Assembly (NCBI GenBank): GCA_009760855.2 | Contig: WPIO01000059.1 | Coordinates: 972,001 to 1,036,000, forward strand | DNA from: Cristatella mucedo | Lineage: Eukaryota; Bryozoa; Phylactolaemata; Cristatellidae | DNA length: 64,000 nt | Direction of reading: 5' to 3' | In this document: one piece after another, positions 46,801 to 55,000 of the stretch | How the letters are laid out: the number at the start of each line of letters is the position of its first letter | Position numbering within the stretch: the stretch's first letter is position 1 | Program-made: the position numbers and the translations under genes | The notes under the pieces: generated by a model | Databases searched by the model: none | The model's input: the letters and a program-made list of their open reading frames with translations, nothing else | Told to the model about the DNA's origin: nothing

Positions 46801-49800
46801 ACTAAAAGGAGCATTGCTGGCTATCTGCGTCAGAACATCCCCTGACCTGACCACATTTAAAAGGAACCTAAAAAACACACCTATTTAGGACGGCATTTAG
46901 TGGGTCCCTGTGATTCGTCCTTCACGTGCTTATGCGTGCTGACACTGTGCATGCTGCCACTAACCACATTTGCATGCTGACCCTGTGCATGTCACCCCTA
47001 ACCATGTCATTCATGTTGTTTATCAAGCACGATATTACTCTCCATTCAATCGCGTTTCCCTTTGCAGCAAATGTAAAGCGCCTAGAAAGAGATTAAGTTA
47101 TCTGAGGGCGCTTTATCAAGTACATTATTATTATTATTATTATTATTATTATCGGGACTTGAAAAGGGGGAGATGCTTCCTAGTAACAGCGATTATCGGG
47201 TTAGAGAATCATAACTCGATAACTGGCCATCCCAGGGACATGCAGCCGTGGACACAAAGGCACAAGCACGCACGTGCATGCATGCACACATGCACGAGCG
47301 TGACAGTACACGGCCACAGATCAAAGGTGGATCTGCTCACTGTGAGTGAGCTAGTAGTTGACAGCTGCCACCGTGCCATGTAACCATGACACCGAAGAGC
47401 AAGCAGCAGCACGGCAGATCCAAGCAAGGCGAGTTCTCACCAGGACGCTGACGACAGCGAGGTTGCCACTGGCGGCAGCCACGTGGAGTGCTGTGCGGCC
47501 CTCGTAGTCCTGCCAGTTGATGACGCTGGGAAGTGCGGCCAGCAGCAGGCGCACGCAGCCAGCTGCGTCCTGAGCCGCCGCCGCCGCTCCTTCGCTGGCG
47601 GCCGTCGCTCCGTGCTCCGAGGTGCACGTCGAACTTCCTTCGGTGGCAGCAGCCCAGTGCAGCGGTGTCCTGCCTTCGATGTCAGGTATACCAATGTTGG
47701 AATCCTGTAAACAGAAAAACCATTGAAATTCTCGGGAGCACATTCAGCCCATCGTCTAGATGGACGCACTTCTTTAATCTTGTTTTTTTTTCTTGCAAAG
47801 TCAGACCTGAACTTTTAATAAAGTCTCGCCCTAAAAATGGGCCCAGCAGCCAGGAGCTCTCCTATACACCTTCTGCATGCCATTGCCCGGGTGTCCTGCT
47901 CCAAAATGATGTTTCGCTGGATGACCATTCATTCAGTTTTGCAATCGAGTCTGCCCGGTACATCCACTTAATATAAAATAGCCAAAAATTCAGGCGAGTT
48001 AATTAATAAAAATAATAATACACTTGATAAAGCGCCCTCAGAGATTTCAATCTCTTTCTAGGCGCTTTACGTTTGCTGCAAAGGGAAACGCGATTGAATG
48101 GTGAGTAACATCATGCTTGATAAACAACATGAATGACATGGTTAGGGGTGACATGCACAGGGTCAGCATGCAAGTGTGGTTACTGGCAGTATGCACAGAG
48201 TCAGCACGCATAAGCCCGTGAAGGACGAATCACAGGGACCCACTAAAGGCTGTCCTAAAAAGGTGTTTTATAAGTTCTTTTTAAATGTGGTCAAGTCAGG
48301 GGATGTTCTGACGCAAGTCGGCAGTGAGTTCCAGGCTTTGGGAGCATACGAACTAAATGCACTGTCTCCAAAGGATTTGAGGTTTGTACGAGGTAGTGGT
48401 AAACTGTTGGATTCCGAAGAGCGGGTGATACGATGCTTGGCCTGGTGGGGGAGTAGATCTAAGAGAGATAGGCTGGAGCCAAAGAATAAAGGGACCTAAA
48501 AGTGAGCGACAAAATCTTGAAGTCGATCCGTTGCTTGACTGGTAGCCAGTGCAGGTCGGCGAGAAGTGGTGTGATGTGGCAACTGCAACGCTCACGACAG
48601 ACAAGCTTTGACTATGGTACCACAGCCAGGTTAGTCCAGTGCATTTTCGACATCGCAATAAGATTCTGCAAACTTGCTCCTTCCATGTGTTCTTCCTTGT
48701 GCAGTGAGTTAAAAGATCGTGCAAAACATGGCATCTGTCCATCATCAACTCCACAGCTTCGACTTCGCAATGCTGTGGACGCTGCAACTGCTACGCCACA
48801 CCACTTTTCTCAGGCTCGCATTGGCTCACCATCCAGCAGCACATCGACTTCAAGGCCCAGTCAATCAATTGTAGGCCCCTTCATTCTCTTGCTCCGGCCT
48901 TCTTCAAGGAAACACTTCCCAGTCAGGCTTGGCATTGCACCACCCACCACGCTGATTAGAGCATTCATTCAATTGCATTTCCCTTTGCAGCAAATGTAAA
49001 GCGCCTAGAGAGAGATTAAGTTCTCTGAGGGCACTTTATCAAGTGCATTATTATTATTATTATTATAGCTGCTTGGGCGTGCCTCTAACCAGCCTCTAAT
49101 GCGTACCGAAAGCCGCTTAGGCTGTGAGTGCGCTATACAAAACTCTCTTGTGTAACACCCACATGGTCTTTATGACTTTGTGGAGTTACAGATGGAGATA
49201 CATTACATTACATATAATCCTATGGAGATCAGGCCTTCAGCAGTTTGTGATCTACCCAAGTTTGGAACTTGCTCCCGACTGACGTCACGACATCCCCCCC
49301 CCCCCGATTTGATGACATTTAAAAACAAGCTAATAACATGCCTGCTCTTCGTGCCATTAATAATAGCAACAATAACAAAAATAATATTGAAAAGACTTTG
49401 TATGGCACCCTAACAGAACTAAATCTCTTTCTAGGCACTAAGCATAAGCTTTGCTCAGCCCGTGAGTCCTTTGCATGCTTGTGCATGATGGCACTGTATG
49501 GCACTTATCATTGACCAATTGACATGCTTCCTTTCCAGCATGTGTAAAGTGACTAGATGAAGAGATTCGGTTCTCTTATGTGTGTGTGTATTTACGCATG
49601 TATGTATGTATGCATGTATTTATGCATGTATGTATGTATTTACGTATGTATGTATTAAGCATGCATGCATGCATGCATGCGTGTTGCTTGGTCTGTAACT
49701 ACACAAAGCCACAAACACTGCGGGTGTTACACAGGAGAGTTTACATAGCGCACTCACAGCCTGAGCGGATTTCAGTACGAATTCGGTATCTGACATACTT

Positions 49801-51336
49801 CATCTCACAAAACAAAGAGAAAGTGGAAATCATAGCAGAATCAGCAGAGCAGTTGAGGTAGTGAGCAGCATGGAAGTAGCAGCTCAAGAGGGCTAGAAAT
49901 AATGTGCCATAGTCGGCAGCAGGAGAGTAGTTGTCTTTGGATAAGAATTGGGGAGATGAGTTTCACAGTCTAGGACCTGCAGAGCAAAAGCTTCTGTCAC
50001 CAACGGTCTTTAAGAAGCGTATTGTGCTATACAAACGGCTCATCATTACTATAACGCATCGACGAATGCCGATTCGGAATGCCAGGCGAGAAGCGGAAGC
50101 GACAGGCGACAGGGAGTCCAGCACATGCGGTGCCGCATGCGCACTACAGCGCTAAAGCAGCAGCATTCACCTGCTTGATAAGGATTTTTGTATGCTCCAC
50201 ATTGCCAAAGGAGGCTGCCCAGTGCAAAGGTGTTCGCTGTAATGACAGAGTAGCGCACGTGACGGTACCTGAGCACGTGGTGGTACGTAAGCACGTGACG
50301 GCACGCGACGGTACGTAAGCATGTGATGGCACGTGGCGGTACATAAGCAAGTAACGGCACATGAGCACGTGAGCATGAAGGACAGCAAGCAATGTCTGGC
50401 AGCAAACATGGCTGCACCGAGCAACGCGACCTCGCGAGCTACAGACGGGCGGCAGGCAGTCGCGATAGCGAATGAAATATGGCCCCTCTTTGAGGCCCAC
50501 GGGTGATGCTCTTGAATTTCAGGACCCAGCGGCTGTTGGTTCGGACCAACCATTTGATCGAGCTTCCTTTACAGTATCTGTAAAGTGCCTAAGAAGACAT
50601 TAAGTTCTCCCAGGGTGCTATGCAAATGCATAATAATAATAATAATAATAATAATGTACTTGATAAAGCGCCCTCAGAGAACTTAATCTCTTTCTAGGCG
50701 CTTTACATTTGCTGCAAAGGGAAATGCAATTGAATGGTAAGTAAAATCATGCTTGAAAAACAAACAAAATGAATAACATGGTTAGTGGCAGCATGCACAG
50801 TGTCAGCACGCATAAGCACATCAAGGACGAATCACAGGGACCCACTAAATGCTGTCCTAAATAGGTGTGTTTTTAAGTTCCTTTTGAATGTGGTCAGGTC
50901 AGGGTATGTTCAGACGCAGGTCGGGAGGCAGTTCCAGGCTTTGGGAGCATACGAACTAAATGCACGGTCTCTAAAGGATTTAAGGTTTGTACGAGGTATT
51001 TGTAGACTGTTGAATTCCGAAAAGCGGGTGGTACGATGCTTGGCCTGATGGGGGAGTATATCGGAGAGATAATAATAATGATAATATTGACTATTATTGA
51101 TTGATTATTATTATCATCAATCGTCTATTGCTCACTGCAAGCAGTGGCTACAGCCGATAAGCCTCTTCTGCTGCTACATAAAAACGAGGTCTACAATAAG
51201 CTAATCTTTACTTTTACCTGTACAGGTTCTGGACCTACACTCGCGCTGCTGCGCACGCTGCAAAGCAGCACGATCAGCACATACCGAAAGGCGTGGTCGC
51301 ATCGCAAGTGGCAGGAGCGTGCAGTGTCTGCGGGAG

Positions 51337-51408
<72 letters not shown>

Positions 51409-51969
51409 AGAGAGGCTGCTGCCACGCTTCAGCGTCCCTTTCAGCGAGGCAGACGGTCGTGCTGCCGGCTATTAATGGATGCTTTGGCAAGGTCGAGGTC
51501 AAGCCTTTTTAAAAAAGTTCAGCCCTCTCGTAGACGACGAACACCCGGCTACACTGCTGGCTGCTGGACGGGGTGGTGAGGAGGAATGTGGGGGGAGGGG
51601 GTGGTAGGAGGGGGCAGTCGGCCAGGGGTCGCACGGCTGCGGCCTCCGACCTTGTTCGCGTCCTGGCCGTCCAGCTCGCCAGGCCCGAGCTGCTTGATGA
51701 GCAGCCGAAGGCATTTGGCCGACCGGTGACGCGTGGCCAGGTGCAGGGCGCTCGCTCCGCCGCCGTCCTTCGCCTTCCAGCTGGCGCCTTTCGACAGCAG
51801 CAGCGTGACACACTTTGCGTGCCCCTGGAAAAAGTGCGCTCGCTAGAGAGCTACGGTGCGCAGCCGGCCGCATGCACGCAGCTGCACCTCGGCAGGAGCG
51901 GGAAGAGGATACAACATGAGCACTGCGCTGCTCACGGACAGCAAGATACTGGCAGTAGACTTATGCGCG

Positions 51970-52022
<53 letters not shown>

Positions 52023-55000
52023 GTACACTTGCATGCATGCATGCATGCAACAAACACGTGCAAATACAAGCGTGGGCTGAGGTCACACTGCAACTGGGTA
52101 CATTACCAGATACTTGTATCTCACCAATCTTTCTTTGCTTTTATAACTGCATAACATATTTCAAGACCACGAAGCGATCCATGCTGCATTATACTATCAA
52201 ACTTTCTGTCAAACTCTTTCGCTCCCTCTCTCTCTTTGTCACTGGCTATCATGATGTTCTTTGTTATTTGCACAACTAAATCCTTTCACAATCATACAAG
52301 TTTACACCTTTGGCTAAACCAAACTGACAGCGTAAACGTGGCCCTATGCGAACCAATCTGTCACTGTTGCAGATGTCAATGCACTGCGCACGTGCATCTG
52401 TTTACGTGGGCACGCAGCAGACACGACGGTATACTACAAGTCACGTGTGCGACTCATAGCTCAGCAAAGGGGCCAATTAAACGACGACTAGCAGAACCAC
52501 CGGCTGGCAGCAGTGAACTTCACCCCATTGGCACTGACCTTGTGAGCTGCCCAGTGCAGCGCTGTGCGGCCCTGCTGGTCCTTGGCATTCACCTTGCACC
52601 CTTTCTTCAGAAGCAGCTTGGCGCAGTCGATGCGGTCGCCGAGCACGCTGTACATCAGTGGCGTCCTGCCATACTGGTCGATCGCCTCCCGATCCTTGCC
52701 GTCGATGTCGGCTGCCGACGGAGCATTGCGTAGTAAAAAAAAACATGCCCATAAACGTGCGCCCCGAGCGCTGAGCCGTGAGCAGGAGACCGCGGAGCGC
52801 TCGGCAGAGAGCAGGAATCTCACCGGAAAGCTGGCTCCTCACTGCTGCAGCCAAGGCACAGGATGCGACAGACAGTGGGCAGGTGACTAGACAGTCGACA
52901 GACACAAGTCGCCGCCAGGTGGCATCAGGGCAGCAGCAGATACAGCAAGCAGTGCACGAGGGGGTGTGGGGGCGTCTGGAGGCTAAGCGGTCTGCCCGCA
53001 TAGCATGCGCCGCAGTGGGCGCATGGGGCTGCAATGACAGGTCACTCCCATTCGAGGCGTTTGGCAAAATTACCGCGATAGCCCAGGAGGTAAGTTGCTC
53101 GCTCTTCAAGACCTAGGGCGTGGATTCGAATCCTGCAGGCGGCGATCCTATTTTGACCACCTTGAAGCAGCGGTGACAGCCGCTAAGGTTCTTCTGCTGC
53201 TGTATGAATGAGACTGTTAAATCAGCTAATACTATATAATATTATCATAATAGTTATTATAATGATTATAATAGTATATAATATAAGAAAAGAATCGTCG
53301 CGGTAGATATACATTTTCTCAGATGAATCGAGCCGGTCTCGCTTGCTTGTAAATAAGGGCAGCTGCTAAGCACGCAGTCACTGCCACTTCTGGCACAGGC
53401 GGCACACTCCAGCAGCCACTCAATCTATAATGGCTGCGCAAAAACTGTCTAGTCTCTGACGGCTTCGCTGGCGATGCAGTCTAGTTGGCTAGCTGTCTAG
53501 AAAGGTTGACTTCTGACATGCCAATGGCAAAGGGCCCTTGAAGAATTGCAAGTTCCAGGCGATCAGCAAGTGAAGTGCAAGTCTCTTTTTTCTGAAACCT
53601 CGTCAGTTGTCCTGACTTGGATCTTGCATCAATCACGCTCGGCCTGCCGACTGGACAAAAAGCTGCAGAGAGGACATCCCATCTCTTGACTTCCGTAACT
53701 CACTGCTCGCTGGCCTGCCGGCCTGTGCACTCAGGTGCTTACAGCTGGTGCAAAATTCTGCAGCTAGGCTTGTCTGTCGTAGGCATTGCAGTTGCCACAT
53801 TACACCACTTCTCGCCGACCTGCACTGGCTCCCAGTCAAGCAACGGATCGACTTCAAGGTTGTGTCACTCCCTTTTACGTCCCTTCATTATTTGGCTCAA
53901 GCCTACCTATCAGATCTACTTCCCCACCAGGCTAAGCATCGTACCATCCTCTTTTCGGAATCTACCTGTTTACCCATACGTCGTACCAATCTCAAATCCT
54001 TTGGAGACCATGCCTTTGGTTCGTATGCTCCCAAAACCTGTAACTCACTCCCAACCTGTGTCACAACATCTCCTGACATTTCTACATTTAAAAAGAAACT
54101 AAAAACGCATCTATTTATCACAGCATTTAGTGGGTCGCTGTGATTCGTCCTTTACGTGCTTATGCATTCTGACCCTGTGCATGCTGCCACTAACCAAACT
54201 TGCATGCTGACCATGTGCATGTCAGTCATAACCAAGTAATTCTTGTTATTTATTGAGCATGCTACCACTAAACATTCGCTCGTGCTTCCTTTGCAGCAAA
54301 TATAAAGTGCCTAGAAAGAGTTTTAGTTTTCTGACGCCTACATCAAATGTATTATTATTATTCTCATAAGGTACGACGTGTCGCAAGCATTGGTCTGCCG
54401 CGTGCAGCAGTGATGAGCATCAAGTCCACTCCAGAGGCATTTCCAGAGGTGGTCTCACAATAACCCCTGTAGTACTGTTTAAGAGTTCCATGGCAGTGTA
54501 AGTTTCTACAGTTGGTTTCCGACTAAATACTCGTAAATAGGCACATAGACATCATCTGAACCGGGTCGAAACGTTTCCAAAACACAGCCCACCAATTAAG
54601 GAAATTATGGATGAAGAATAATGGAATTAATTACAGAAATTATGGAAGAAGCCAACTACCAAGACCTCGTTACAGACACTAAACAGGAGTTTACACGATG
54701 CGTTATGGGAGTGCTGTAAGCGCTTACAGTGCATGGCTTTCCTGCAGGGCAGTTACTTAAGTCTTTACGGCTCAGAGCTATCTCACATCAAGCGATGTGC
54801 AAGGGACTAAAATCATCCGAGCAGGACCACTGCAAAGTTCTCGAAGACCAGCAACACACGTGCAGCCAGCCATATGCTTGGGTCTACACTAATCGGCGGG
54901 GGTCCTTCAACTTCTGCAATTCATTAACAAGTTCCTTTACTGCTGCTGCTGCTAGCTTTTAGGCAAACCCTAAATCCAAAGTTCATACTGATATAGAGAT

